This document shows, piece by piece, positions 24,101 through 35,659 of a DNA stretch of 64,000 bases. The stretch spans positions 1,108,564 to 1,172,563 of the forward strand of contig CAJINV010000005.1 of the NCBI GenBank assembly GCA_905178155.1. Direction: 5' to 3'. The notes under the pieces were generated by a model. It saw nothing but the letters and a program-made list of their open reading frames with translations. It was not told the DNA's origin and did no database searches. Within the stretch, counting starts at the first letter, position 1, and the number at the start of each line of letters is the position of its first letter. A program made the translations under genes and the position numbers. Source of the DNA: Amoebophrya sp. A120. Its lineage: Eukaryota > Sar > Dinophyceae > Syndiniales > Amoebophryaceae.

Positions 24101-25925
24101 GACGGAGATGCGCGCGACCTTCCGGGCGAAGGTGACGGGCGGCGCGAGCGGGCGGCTGGCATCGATTCGCGACGAGAAGGACCGGGTGACCACGACCGTG
24201 AAGAAATCGGTGAGTCGGCAGTTCACCAGCCGCGTGACCCCGGGGTTCGCGCCGGAGTGCGAGGTGGTGCTGACCGCGAACGACTTGCGGATGTTCGCGG
24301 AAATGCTGTCGGCCTTCAAATCGAAAGCGAAGGCGGAAGCGAACTTACTGCGGTTAGTGGATCAGAAGCCGGTGGATGTGGAAGCGTTGCAAGCGGCGGT
24401 GGCCACCGCCCGGGTCTTGCAGATCGACGTGGCTTTCGCGGAGTCGATTCTCCAAGCGGAGGTCCCCAGGAGGGAGGCGGTGTCCGCGTTGAAGCAGGCG
24501 ATGGCGAAGGGCGTGATTGAGGAAATCGAACTGGCGTTAATGCGCTGCAAGCAGGTCTTCGAGGACATGACAGCGTCCGCGAAGCAGTACCCGGTGTTGC
24601 TCGAAGCCCCAGCGTATCTGGAGCGGGAACGGCAGCGCATGCGTTTGAAGGGCGAGGTGGAAGAGTTGTTGCAACTAACCGAAAATTTCCTGGAGTTCAA
24701 CGATTACGAGGAACACGGTGACATGCTGAAGCAGTGGCGCGAACGAATCCAAAAGTGCTTCACGGAGTGCAAACAAGCGGGAATCGCCGAGTCGTTTCTG
24801 ACGGGCTTTGAGCTGCGGAAGAAGAAACTGCACAACTTCATCGAGGATTTGAAGGGGTCGATCCGGGTGTTCGTCCGTGTCCGGCCGTTGACGGGGAAAG
24901 AGAAGTCGAACAACGAAACGGAAGTGACGACGCAACTGGATCTTTGTACCTTGACGGTCGGGGATCCTGCGGGTTCTGCCGCCGAACGGCAATTTACGTT
25001 CGACTCTTGCTTCTTCCCGTCCAGCACGCAAGCGGACGTGTTTGAAGACTCGCAGGATTTAATCCAGTCTGCTTTCGACGGGTACAACGTGACCATTTTC
25101 GCCTATGGGCAAACCGGCGCGGGGAAGACGTTCACGATGTCGGGGACCAACGAGCACCCGGGGGTTGTCCCCAGGACCTGCAATGAAATTTTCCGCATCA
25201 AGGAGCGCGACGCGAGCAGGTTCCGAACGACGGTGTCCATCAGCATGATCGAACTGTACTGTGCGAAATTCACGGATTTGTTCCGGAAGATGGAAAGCGC
25301 GCTCGGCGGGGGGAAGAAACCCGCCGCGGCAGTAAAGCCGGCGAAAGACAAGGATGCGCAGAAGGAGCCGGAGATCAACGTGCGGATCGAGAAAGACGGG
25401 GCGGTGCGGGTGGAAAACGCCCGGGAACAACAGATCGAGACGGCGGCGCAGATGCTGTCGATCATCGACCAGGGATTCTCGAACCGGGCGGTCGCTGCCA
25501 CAAAGATGAACAGCGAGTCGAGTCGTTCCCACTTGATCACGATCGTGCAGCTCGTTTCGGTCAATCTGGAAACCAAGGTCCGCACGGTCGGGAAACTGTT
25601 GCTCTGCGATCTCGCCGGGAGCGAGCGGTTGGCCAAGTCGGGCGCGGAGGGGCAGGCGCAGAAGGAAGCGATTGAGATCAACAAGTCGTTAACCGCTCTC
25701 GGTGACGTGATCGAGGCGTTGACCAAGGTGGGAACGAAGAAGGGGGCCCAGTCGGTGATCCCCTACAGAAATCACAAGCTGACGCAGCTGATGCAGGACT
25801 CGTTGGGCGGGACGGCGAAAACCCTGATGTTCGTGAACTGCTCCCCCGCGGCGTCAAATCAGGACGAAACGGTCAACGCGCTGAAGTGGGCGAAACGGGC
25901 AAAAAATATCATCAACAAAAGGTAG
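21120..25925 (+). CDS. Ankyrin-repeat kinesin with C-terminal motor (kinesin-14 type)
   Basis: Exons 21120-21829, 21968-22091, 22378-22644 and 22806-25925 give about 1,406 residues. Order: a basic Ala/Pro/Gly-rich N terminus (1-200), ankyrin repeats (about 235-420; RTPLMYASAF, KTALMYAC, ETALHIAV, VSLLDIAAMNEDI), a long helical stalk, then a C-terminal motor from about residue 1048. Motor motifs are complete: LKGSIRVFVRVRPL neck, P-loop GQTGAGKT, switch I NSESSRSH, switch II DLAGSE, and the terminal QDSLGGTAKTLMFVNCSP block. A motor preceded by the neck and at the C terminus is the kinesin-14 arrangement (minus-end directed). The second intron does not fit GT-AG if the ankyrin frame is kept; the third has alternative donors at 22645 and 22672. 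The ATG at 21120 is preferred over an upstream TTG. Confidence 0.88.
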
Positions 25926-27166
25926 TGTTGAGTGGGACATTGTTGTTGGGGAAGCACACGCTGGTCGTGTGTGTACCTGAAATTATGAACATTTTTTTTT
26001 CCATTTTGGATAGATTGGTTTAGGTTTATCGGTTTATTTTTGCTACAGGGATGTCAGTCTCAAGATGAGCCAATATCTACAGCCTGAATCATCTGGATGC
26101 GCAATCGCCTCACCAGGATTTGTTAATTGAATTTTGGCGGACCTAAGTAACTGCTCACGTTTTACAAATGCTTTATCATGTACTCTAGTATCTCATTTTT
26201 CTCTATTTTTGCATTTTGTCACTTTTCTTCGTGTATTCTGCTTTTACCATCCTCGAGAGATCGGTTTGAGTATCTTTCATTTTTCTATATCGGTCCATGT
26301 CGCCTTACATAATACTGTAATCACAGCAACCCGACACAGTGACTTAGTGTGCAACATGAAGTTTGGTTCTCGGAAAAACAAATCTGCGCTTTTCTTTCTC
26401 CAAAAACTTCGATTTGCCAGCGGTTACATACAGTGAGTTCATCAAGCTTCTGATAGATAAAGACGAATACGAAGTCACCTGGAAATAATCGGTCTGTTTT
26501 TCCGTGCCTGGAGCGATATTTCTTCGAGCGAACGTTTCTTTTTGATAGTGGATGTGAAGAATGGCGCGTCTGAGAGAGAATATGGGATAGTGGAGCACTT
26601 TGAGTATGCGATTATTGGCGAATTAAGGGGTAGAGTAAATCTAAATTTCTACTTGCACAGAGTTAGCAGTTTCTCATCCGAATTTTTTCCCAGGGCGATA
26701 ATTGTGGTGATTAAGTAGCAAATTTTTTAAGTGCGGTAACTTCTAAGCTAGTAGCTGTACTTGCATGCTGTAAAGCCAACTTATTTTTTGACATCACTGC
26801 ATACCAATATCTATACCACCGATTCGTCCGGCCTTTCGTTTTTTCGATTGCTGACTGGGAGTCCCAAGAAAGAGTGATTCTGATTTTTTCGATTGACCAT
26901 AACTAAGATTGTCCTCATCTTCCCGATTTTGATTTCTCACCTCTGTAGGCCCCCATCGCTACACCGAGATTCACAGTCATAAGTAACTAAAACCTACCAG
27001 TTGTATTGACACTGACTCTGCAAATAAACGCCTAGCTTTTTTCTTCAGTGAAGGGAAGTTTCTCTTCACAAAAAACAAGAAACCCAACGAGGTTCGACAT
27101 CTTCTACCCACTCCGAGTGAAAAACCTTTGAAACCCGTGAAAAAGCACCCCCAATAAAGGAAAACT
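25926..27166. other. Intergenic, 1.2 kb
   Basis: AT-rich spacer with T-rich runs. Short open frames (26134-26436 plus, 26344-26598 minus) are motif-free. Presumed kinesin 3' UTR and fumarate-reductase promoter region. Confidence 0.4.
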
Positions 27167-29191
27167 ATGGATCAAATCATTGTGGTTGGCGGCGGTCTCG
27201 CCGGTCTCTCGGCCGCACACACGGCCATGGAGCGTGGCAGCCGCGTGTTGCTGATCGACAAGAACCCGTTCATGGGCGGAAACTCCACCAAGGCTACATC
27301 CGGTATCAACGGGGCGGGTACCCGCACCCAGCGCGCTAAGGGCGTCCAGGACGCTCCTGAAACTTTTGAGGAGGACACGATCCGTGGCGGGGCGAAGTCC
27401 AAGGAGCACGCGAAGGTACTTTTAAAAAGAGAGAGGAATCTTCAACATTTGTGATGCATGTAAAACTGCACCAGCTCCAGCGATACTGCTTGCAGCTCAA
27501 AGCACATGAACTCAAAAAATCAAATACTTTATCACAAGGTCCTCACCTGGGAATCTGGTCCGGGCGTCGAGTGGTTGATCGACAACTTTGGTCTGGACCT
27601 GTCCCTCGTCTCCCGGCTCGGTGGTCACTCCCAGCCCCGAACCCACCGCGGCGGACAGAAGTTTCCGGGTATGACCATCACTTTTGCCCTGATGGAGAAA
27701 TTGGAGGAAATCGCGGAAAAGCAGCCGGAAAAGGCTCGCATCATGCTCAAGGCGAAGATGACCAAGTTGCTGAAAGGTAAATGTGAATAATAAGGAAAGG
27801 ATTTGTGTTGCACGAAAGCGCATCGTGTGGGAGTTTGTGATGCAGATAAAGGAATAGGGATAGCCTTAGTAGTAAGTACTCGCAATACTGACATACAACC
27901 CTCTTCTCTCAGATGCCAAGGGCAACGTGTCCGGCGTGGAGGTCGAGGTCGGTGGCAAGCGCGTCAACGAGCTCGGCCCGGTCATCCTCGCGACCGGCGG
28001 GTACGGCGCGGACCACGATCAGGACAGCATTCTGCACCAGTACCGCCCCGACCTGAAGAACATGCCCACCACGTGTGGCGACCACTGCACCGGGGACGGG
28101 ATCAAGTTTGCCATGCGCGACGCGGGCGCGGATGCCGTGGATTTGAACTGGGTGCAGGTCCACCCCACCGGGTTAGTCAACCCGAAGGAGGGCATGGACG
28201 TCTCCGGGAAGACCCTGTTCCTCGCTGCCGAGGCCCTCCGCGGCTGCGGCGGGCTCCTGTTGGACGCCAACGGGCAACGGTTCGCGAACGAGCTCGGCCG
28301 ACGCGACTACGTCTCTGGGAAAATGTTCGAGAATAAGGGTATAGGAGTTTGGAGTTTGCGTTTTTTTTTTTTCTGAAATGGGATTTCTCGAGCGTTTCAC
28401 ATGTGCAAGAGACCCGACTGTGTAGGGTAAATATCAACGGGTTGAAGATAAAGTGTGTTGACCAAATACTTAAGTACATGAAGAAGTGGCTACCTCATAA
28501 TTTCTCCAGGTCCCTTCCGCCTCTGCCTGAACACGAAGGCCAGCAAGGAGATCGCATGGCATTGCAAGCACTACATGGGCCGGGGATTGATGAAGCACTA
28601 CAAAAACATGCACGATCTCGCCAAGGAAATGAATATTGACGTGAAAACCATTCAGCAGACCTTCGACGAACACAACGAGTACAATAGGAAATGTTTGTTT
28701 CAGTATTTTGCTTCTCGATTGTATTTGCTTTTGCATTTTTGCATTTTTATTTTGAACTACAACAATCAAAACAATACAAGAAACACCCGAATTTTCTACA
28801 CAGTGTCGAGGCCAAGCAGCTGAAGGACCCGGAGAACGGACCGTACGATGCCTACGGCGGCGGCAAGTCGTGGGACAAGTGGGGCAAGAAGTTCTACCAC
28901 AACGGTCCGAACTCCGTGGAGGATGGCTACCACGTCGCCATCGTCTGCCCCGTGGTCCACTACACTATGGGTGGTATGAAGGTGACCCCGGCGGCCGAGG
29001 CCCAGGCCAAGGACGACAAGGTGATCCCCGGTCTGTTCGGCGCGGGCGAGGTCAACGGCGGCATCCACGGGGAGAACCGGCTCGGTGGGTCCTCGCTGCT
29101 GGACTGCGTGGTGTACGGCCGGGTGGCGGGCCGGTCCGCCTGCAAGTACCTCATGGAATCGAACATCGAGGCGATTCGCGCGAAGATGTGA
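27167..29191 (+). CDS. Soluble FAD-dependent fumarate reductase (Osm1/Frd1-like)
   Basis: Flavoprotein reducing fumarate to succinate. Five exons (27167-27415, 27539-27776, 27913-28338, 28510-28696, 28804-29191), all with GT-AG introns of 107-171 bp, give 495 residues, close to yeast Osm1/Frd1 length. Motifs in order: Rossmann IIVVGGGLAGLSAA; FAD contact MGGNSTKATSGINGAGTRTQ; substrate-side VQVHPTGLVNP; HYTMGGMKVTPAAE; C-terminal GEVNGGIHGENRLGGSSLLD with VVYGRVAG. There is no N-terminal extension before the Rossmann fold, so a cytosolic location is likely; family members also work in mitochondria, ER or glycosomes. The last donor is placed at 28697 because a donor at 28693 would break frame. 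Such enzymes regenerate NAD or FAD under low oxygen or accept electrons from oxidative folding or dihydroorotate oxidation. Confidence 0.92.
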
Positions 29192-30773
29192 GCAGATTCT
29201 AGAGCAAAGAGGACACAGGAGGGATATCAGAATCAGGTATTTTTACGAATCGAAACAGACGATTGACAATCAGAAAAATCAGAATCAGGAAAACTAACAG
29301 CAGAATCAGAAGAACCTATGAATCAATCCGTGCAAGAACACCAGGGAATCTTATTTAGAATCAGGAATAGCAACAGTCATTAGCAAAAGCTGCAGGTGCA
29401 AGCAGCTTATGTTTGGAATCAGACGAATTACGAAGGAATCGTATATCTAAGAAGTAAAAAAAGCATCTCCGACTTCTAAAGTCGCAGAAGCACTAAACTC
29501 GTAGTGCGGTAAATAAAGTCACCCCTTCCCGAAATTGCAACCATTTTCCTATTCCCGCTTCAGTTTTATTCGTTGTTGCCATACCAAATTGCAAGGGGAA
29601 GAAGGCGGGAGTGGCATATTTACCTGTAGGAAAAGGTATGAAAACTAACAAAGGAATTGCAGTCATTTCCATTTGAGTATGAAAAAACCTGTAAATTTGG
29701 AGAACAAAAATTTCTTTCAATACTTTGTTTAGACTTGTGCATTTTGAAGATATATTCTCAGGATGAAATTACTACAAAATCCTACATTAATCGCTTTTTT
29801 TCCTTTTCCGTATCTACTCTATATTCGATTGTGTTTTTTTCCGTTTTCCTTTCCAATTTACCAAAATCACAATCTGCAGTACTGCTACCACTAAGGGTAA
29901 GACTGCAAAGTCTGTCTTATGAAGTTCTTGAAGATCATCAAAGCCTCCTACCCTATCGCCTATACCTAAGATGGAAATCAATACCAAATCTCGTGTAATT
30001 AAACCAAGCGAAATTTGAAGGAGGGTAGAGTTGGGAAAGTAAGTATCTATTTGTAGCTCATCTCGAATATGGACCTCAAACTCAATGTCATAGTGAACAG
30101 GACAATAAATTTATTCGTTGAAACTTGATTGGTGCTGTGCGCTGCCCTGCTTTTCGGCTCGGCAGTGGTGCGGCACTTTCTTCAGCTCAGAGAAAATCTA
30201 CACGCGGTCCTGTGTTGGATGAACAAGAAAACAATACCAGCATCAACAGTGCCTCTACGGTGTAGACAAGACTTCGAGAATGCGACCCACTGATCCTACT
30301 GAAGAGGTGTAGTAGGAGCTACAAATTCTACGTAACAAAAAATGAAACCAGTAACATACATGAATTGGGAAGAAAGTAAAAATCTGAACGAATCTCAAAG
30401 TATAAGGAAAAGGCCCTCTCGCAAGAAGGACGAGTTGTTTAGAAGGAGGTTTGTATCTGTTCGTGGTTGACGATCTAGCGTGGCTCTGCGCCGCTACAAA
30501 CCAAGATCACGTGCTAAAGATCCGCGTTGAAGACGCTTCTCGTGCCTCATTCAAATCTTCGTTTCATCGTCGCGATATAGACAGGTTTAAATTTGATTCA
30601 GTCGTTTATCGGCTACTACTTCTCTTTTTATAGTAACCTTCTTTTCGGAAATGCAAATGGCTTGTGGATCGTATTGAGCACTCGCCGTTGCGCATGCGAA
30701 TACTTCATTTCCTTCTGGAACGTTGAATTACAGTCGAAGATTAACTTCCATCTCCATCAGCTTCACAAACACC
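29192..30773. other. Intergenic, 1.6 kb
   Basis: No gene recognised. The stretch just after the reductase stop is rich in AATCAGAA-type short repeats (29228-29420), a simple-sequence zone. Open frames at 29493-29720 (minus) and 29657-29998 (plus) lack motifs. Confidence 0.4.
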
Positions 30774-31869
30774 ATGGCCTACCGTGCAGCTCTGAACGGT
30801 GTCAGCGACGACCGCGACCGCAGACGCGGCGGCACCAACTACCCCGACACAAGAGGACAGCGCGACGGCGCTCGCGGGAGGAGTCGATCCCGGTCACGAC
30901 CCAGAGGCGGGGAACAACCAGCAAATAACAGAGCGGCACGCGCAAACGGCGACCTCGACCGACCGAACAAACCTATCGCGAATGGAACCGTAACCAACGC
31001 GTTAGGGGGGCAGCAAGGAGGCAAGACTGGAGATCAGCCTGCTGGTGGTCCGTTATCCGAGATCAACCGCGACACCACGCCGCCGTTTCTGCTAAGGATA
31101 TGGCACCAGCACGGCAAGCACCACAGGCTCAACACCAGGGAGGTGATGAAAGAAGACGACGAGCTGCAGGTGTACACCTGGTTGGACGTGACGTTGCGGG
31201 AGTTGTCCGACTTGATCAAAGATGTGGTGCCCGAAACGAGAAAAAGCAACTGCATGCTCGACGTCAGGTTGATCTATCCAGGTATAACAGAACGAATGTG
31301 AGAGTGAGGTTTGTTTCAACATCTAGTGAAGTACAAAGCTGTGTCAAGGATTTGTGTTATCCGAGTCGACCATGGTCGGGAATACGCAAAAACGAACTGT
31401 CAGCACATCTAGTGTAGGCCGAACCAACGAAAAAGAAAAGTATCATCATTAAAACAGGTCCCGATGGTCGCAGCAACTCCCTGAATCTCGGCGAGGTTCA
31501 TTCCGTCTTCAAAAAGAGCGAGGACTACCGACCGATCTTGCTCAGGCAGGGTAGAATTTTCGAAATCGGCGACATGCTGTCAGTCGCGATTTTGGAACAG
31601 GACGGGAAATCATGGAGTACAAATTATTTTTGTGTTGCTGCTTTTCCGAATGTATTCACGTGTACGTGTTCACAGCTCTCTTTCTGGTGTGAAACGCATA
31701 CAAAGATGTTCATGCTGATGGTTTCAAAACCCTTACAATTACAGCCGAGAGGTGGAACCCGCGTGCGCTTCGCCTGCAACGGGATCCCAATTACAATGCC
31801 CGAGCTGGGCAATATAACGGCTACGGAGGGGGCGCTGGTGGCAGAAGGAACGGCCACAGAGGCGACTGA
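30774..31869 (+). CDS. SAP18: SAP18-like splicing/deacetylase-associated protein
   Basis: SAP18 belongs to the ASAP complex (with RNPS1 and Acinus) at exon junctions and associates with Sin3 deacetylase. Exons 30774-31281, 31458-31616 and 31745-31869 with two GT-AG introns (both phase 1) give 263 residues; the core family is about 150. The N-terminal 95 residues are Arg/Ser/Gly-rich (RGRSRSRSRPRGG), reminiscent of RS-domain splicing factors. The SAP18 core follows: PFLLRIWHQHGKHHRLN, ELQVYTWLDVTLRELSDLIK, VVPETRKSNC, then FEIGDMLSVAILEQD. The C-terminal tail ends GGGAGGRRNGHRGD. The third exon is read in the frame set by the splice, not the frame that continues straight through; this is preferred because it yields an RGG-like tail. 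Confidence 0.9.
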
Positions 31870-32343
31870 TGGGATCTGACTTGTTCCATAGTTTCTCTTT
31901 TCAGAAGCGCTGTTTGGTGTGTTGAAGAAACGTGCTTTTGAGGATAACGCTCTGAAAAATTCACGACTGTCGGAAAACGCAATGCTAAGAACGACAAGCG
32001 ACATACTAATAATCACAAAGATCTCCCTCGACGCCCGGACTCAAAGAAGTACCTGCGTGCTCATTCTTGTAGTGCGATTCACTGCCTCTACCATTGTGTT
32101 CATACAACTATTTTCGACGCCGACAGGCTGTGAAGGTATTTCTTACTAGAGTGAGAATTCGTACGGGGGTAATGAAAGTAGATTTGCTATACTATTTTGA
32201 TAGCTTTATTCCCCAAGTGCAGCGATAGCGCATCTCCATCTTCGACTTTGTCTTGAGCACCTTACCGTCTCCGAAGTTTACGTTGCTTTTGAACCACCAC
32301 TAAACCCTATGCCACACGACACGATTTCTCATCTACCACCACC
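31870..32343. other. Intergenic
   Basis: AT-rich spacer between the SAP18 and next gene. A 76-codon frame at 31919-32149 has no motif. Nothing else recognised. Confidence 0.4.
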
Positions 32344-33528
32344 ATGGGCACCGACGAGGAAAAGCGCAACGTGATTCCCTTCGACCCCTTCTCCTACACG
32401 GAGCACTTTTACCCCGTCGATGAGGTCCTCTCTTGCCTCCAAAAGGCCGTCCGCCGCGGCCAGGCGGACGCCGCGGCGTTCTGGGCGGGTGAGTTACACG
32501 TATCCCGGCTTGGCGCAACGGCGATGCACCGGATGCAAATCATGGCGGTCGAGGACGTCGGGATCGCCGCGCCGGAGTCGGTGGAAGTGGTGGCGACTGT
32601 GCGAAACCAGTACTTGAAGGCAGTGGTGACGAGTAAAACCGCGGACGACGAGCAGGCGGCAGATGACGACGCGTGCCGGATCTGCATGGCTTGCGCCGTG
32701 TTTCTGGCGAAAAAGCCGAAGACGAGGACGAGCTGCATTTTAATCAGCTGGATGCAGGCCACGTTTCACTGCCTGTACGATCGATTTTGTGACAACAAAG
32801 ACGCGGGGTATCGGCAGAGGGCGGAGGTGATGAACAGCGGAAAAAATATGAAAGATGGTAAGCCGCAGCAGCCTGTAATTTCCGAAGACGCGGAGGTGAT
32901 GAACCGCATGACGGTAAATGCCAACGTGGACGAGCAGGTGGAAAACGAAAAAACGGACGAGCAACTCGCGTTTGAGCACACCGAGCAGTTCCGCAAAAAC
33001 TACGACGCGCTGGTGAAAGCGGCTTGTCACAGCCCCGACCCCTTGCAGCCACTGACGACGAGACTGGCCAATTTTCAGAAGTGGCTCCGTGACAACGTCC
33101 CGCGGAACGCGATGCTGAGCTCCGGGCTGAGCGGCACACCCACGCCGGAAGAATTGCACATCGAAAGGGAGTTTCTGCAACGGGAACAAGTGATTTTTCT
33201 CTCCGTCTACACGTGCTTGGCGAGGAATGGAGCGTCGGAAAATGATACGGAGCACCGCGACCAGCTGATGTCCGTTCTGATCCGGAGCATCCCGAAAGCG
33301 AAGGTGCGGAACTACGCGCAAACCTTGCAGAGACTCTCCCGGCGCGAGATGCAGACGTGCGCAAAGATGAGCTTGAACCAAATACTGCTGTTTACGACCA
33401 GGTGGCCGTGGGTATTACCGTCGGACGGGGGGAAGACCAACGTGGAGGAAGCGAAGGGCGCGGGGAGGACCATGCTGCAGGAGTTGCTGCACGCGGATGG
33501 AGAAATGCAATTGAACTTGAATGTATGA
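32344..33528 (+). CDS. Protein with MgsA/WRNIP1 C-terminal-like helical motif
   Basis: Intronless 394-codon frame starting in a strong ACCATGG context. Near the N terminus lies LQKAVRRGQADAAAFWAGEL followed 20 residues on by MQIMAVEDVGIAAP. This resembles the helical segment of MgsA/RarA/WRNIP1 AAA+ proteins (K-A-x-R-x-x-D-x-D-A-A-x-x-W then A-x-E-D-I-G), here without the ATPase domain. ATPase-free versions are, to my recollection, seen in some protists and large DNA viruses. The rest is helical and charged, with Cys clusters (DDDACRICMACAVF) and no further motif. The role would be DNA-replication related if the resemblance holds; this is inference. The ending (LLHADGEMQLNLNV) is clean. Confidence 0.65.
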   Translation: MGTDEEKRNVIPFDPFSYTEHFYPVDEVLSCLQKAVRRGQADAAAFWAGELHVSRLGATAMHRMQIMAVEDVGIAAPESVEVVATVRNQYLKAVVTSKTADDEQAADDDACRICMACAVFLAKKPKTRTSCILISWMQATFHCLYDRFCDNKDAGYRQRAEVMNSGKNMKDGKPQQPVISEDAEVMNRMTVNANVDEQVENEKTDEQLAFEHTEQFRKNYDALVKAACHSPDPLQPLTTRLANFQKWLRDNVPRNAMLSSGLSGTPTPEELHIEREFLQREQVIFLSVYTCLARNGASENDTEHRDQLMSVLIRSIPKAKVRNYAQTLQRLSRREMQTCAKMSLNQILLFTTRWPWVLPSDGGKTNVEEAKGAGRTMLQELLHADGEMQLNLNV

Positions 33529-33742
33529 CAGTGAACACAGAGTTAATGCGTTCTGGTGTTGAAAAGTTTGCAGGTTTTCATGTTGTAGTTCCCGGATTAC
33601 AGTAGTCCGTCGGTGCATGTGACTCAGTAGTTGTGGTATCGAACAATTAAAACGACGACATGGATTGAAAATCAAGCAAACAGCGCTGCACGTCACCAGA
33701 CCACTTTTCCTCCCGTCAAAACGCACCAGCGATCCGTCCAAA

Positions 33743-35136
33743 ATGCAATCCGCGGACGGCCAAGCTCCGTCGAGAAAACAAGACACGAGTATCGAGCACT
33801 TCGTGGCGAAAAATGCGCCCTCGGAAAGGTTGAAAATCCTCGACGCACTGAAGCTCAAACGCGTCGACGCCGACGCGCGGCTGATGAAGGTCCCGCTCTA
33901 CTGCCTGGACCAGCACACGCGACGCGGGTCCGGCTACCCGCTGCACCTGGAAAAGGGCGAGATGCTGCTGCGCTTCAAGCCGCTGATCAATTGGTCAACA
34001 AAAGAATGGGAGAACACCCACGCCGACATTTCCAAGATTCTCCGCGAGGATCGGAAAAACGTCGCGGCCTTCTTTTTCGAGAACGGCGCCATCGTCGCGA
34101 GAGAGACCTTCCCCGGGCCGCCCTTCAGTCGCGGGGGCACGAGTGTGATTCTTTCCCGGGGCGGGGAAAAGCAGGCAAGTGGTGACAAGAACTCCGGCAG
34201 TGGGGCCCCGCAGCTGTCCTGGATCGACGAGGTGGTGTGGCGGAGTCCGTGCCTAATATCCCGCTATTACGTCACCGCGACCACGACCAGCAAAGCGGCC
34301 AACGCGGCCACGAGCCAGCGGGAGTTGAACAAGCTGATTGCCGGCGTCGAAGTGGACCCGACGGAAAATTTCTTGAAGAACACGCTCCGCGTGCAGACGA
34401 GTTTGAACACGGCAAAGGAGGACGACGCGGGCGTGGTGGACGAGGATTCGCTCGTGAAGCCGCCCTATGAAATGCAAAAATGTCTGGGTCTGGGAGGATG
34501 GAACTTGTGATGCGTCCGGTGGGTCACACAAAAATCTGTGTTGCGTGATCACCAAAAGTTGTCCGTTTTTGACCAACATGAGCGGGAGTGTCTCATGCAG
34601 GATAGGCATGATAGAGAATTCGCAGAATCTGTCATGCTAGGTCCTGCATTCCAGACCTCACGAGGCATGGAAAATATGCATGACAAGTGTGCATTCTTCC
34701 AGACCCAGACATTTTTGCATTTGATACGCCCCCGGCGGTCCCCGTGGATCCCTTCTACCACTTGGCGAGGCTGTTCGCGGTCTGGAAATCCGAGAACAAA
34801 ATCGTGTTCAAGAAAGAGGAGGAAATCATCTTAAAAGCGGTTTTGGCCCAGCAGGAAAAGCAGAACAAGAGGAGGTCCAAGGAAGAACAGACGTTGCAGG
34901 AGTCGATCTCTCTGTCGAATTCAGCGTTTTCCGGCGCGGCGAAAGGACCGATCGACGCGCGGCCCAGTGCGGTGTTCGAGAAACACCGGCAGTACTTGTC
35001 GAAGTTGCCGGCGAATCGGAGTGCTGGCGGTACAACTACTGGTTCGCCGAACAAGGACGGCGGGGGTGAGGCGGTGGGGGAGGATCTGTCCATTGCGAAG
35101 AAATTGAGGTGGAATAAGGGGGGAAAAACAACGTAA
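33743..35136 (+). CDS. Hypothetical protein interrupted by an introner
   Basis: Exons 33743-34465 and 34732-35136 give 375 residues when the 261-bp element between them is removed through the direct repeat CGCCC that flanks it in the same codon phase. The start is ATG 33743; the frame is open further upstream only through a TTG. The product is charged with no recognised domain: SIEHFVAKNAPSERLKILDA, RSPCLISRYYVTATTTSKAA, and after the junction PVDPFYHLARLFAVWKSENK with a Lys/Glu helix and a basic tail. No signal peptide or membrane segment. Function unknown. Confidence 0.7.
34466..34726 (+). mobile_element. Introner, family A copy 1
   Basis: TIR caaaaatgtctgggtctgg at the left and its complement at the right; direct repeat CGCCC at 34461-34465 and 34727-34731 in the same codon phase. 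Interior motifs (cttgtgatgc, tctcatgcag, ggcatgatagag) recur in other family A copies. It lies inside the 33743 gene and behaves as its only intron. Confidence 0.88.
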
Positions 35137-35659
35137 AAGCGAAGGATTTCGGATTTGCGACGGGAAGGAATTTTAGCTATGATCCAAGAAAGATACAGCT
35201 AGTAAAAAAAGTAGACGAATCAATTATCATGTAGGCGGATGCGCAAGAGCAACTTTTGCTTTGCGCTTCTGTTGTTCTCTGCGCCCGTGTATTTCCAGAT
35301 TTGTTCGCACATTGGTCTTTTTTTCAAACACATTGGAGGGACAGGAAAGCGAGGGAATTATGCTGTTGAAGACAGGAACACGGAGCGGTAAGAAGAGCGG
35401 AGCGAGTGTTTTTCCTGGTGTATAGTACGTCGTCCTGCTTTGTTGTCTATCTCCCTTTTCGTTTCCTTCGTTATCGTTTCCGAAACAACAAGTTGTTTTC
35501 AGCAAAAAATGTTGGGTCTTTTCCTGTGACCAAGCTTCCGGGTTCTTCATCGCCGCCTGTCGTCGTGTCGCTCTGACATCAGCGGCCGGAGTCTGTTGCA
35601 TTTTCAAATTCGGTTTCGGCGGGCATCAAATACCTTACCCACCCGCACCACGCAACACG
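35137..35659. other. Intergenic
   Basis: No gene recognised. A minus-strand frame at 35227-35607 has no motif. Presumed 3' UTR and promoter. Confidence 0.4.

Noticed and set aside
34471-34510. Protein ends reading into introners (for example MQKCLGLGGWNL)
   Set aside because: The tail is translated TIR sequence; similar tails occur wherever family A elements interrupt a frame.
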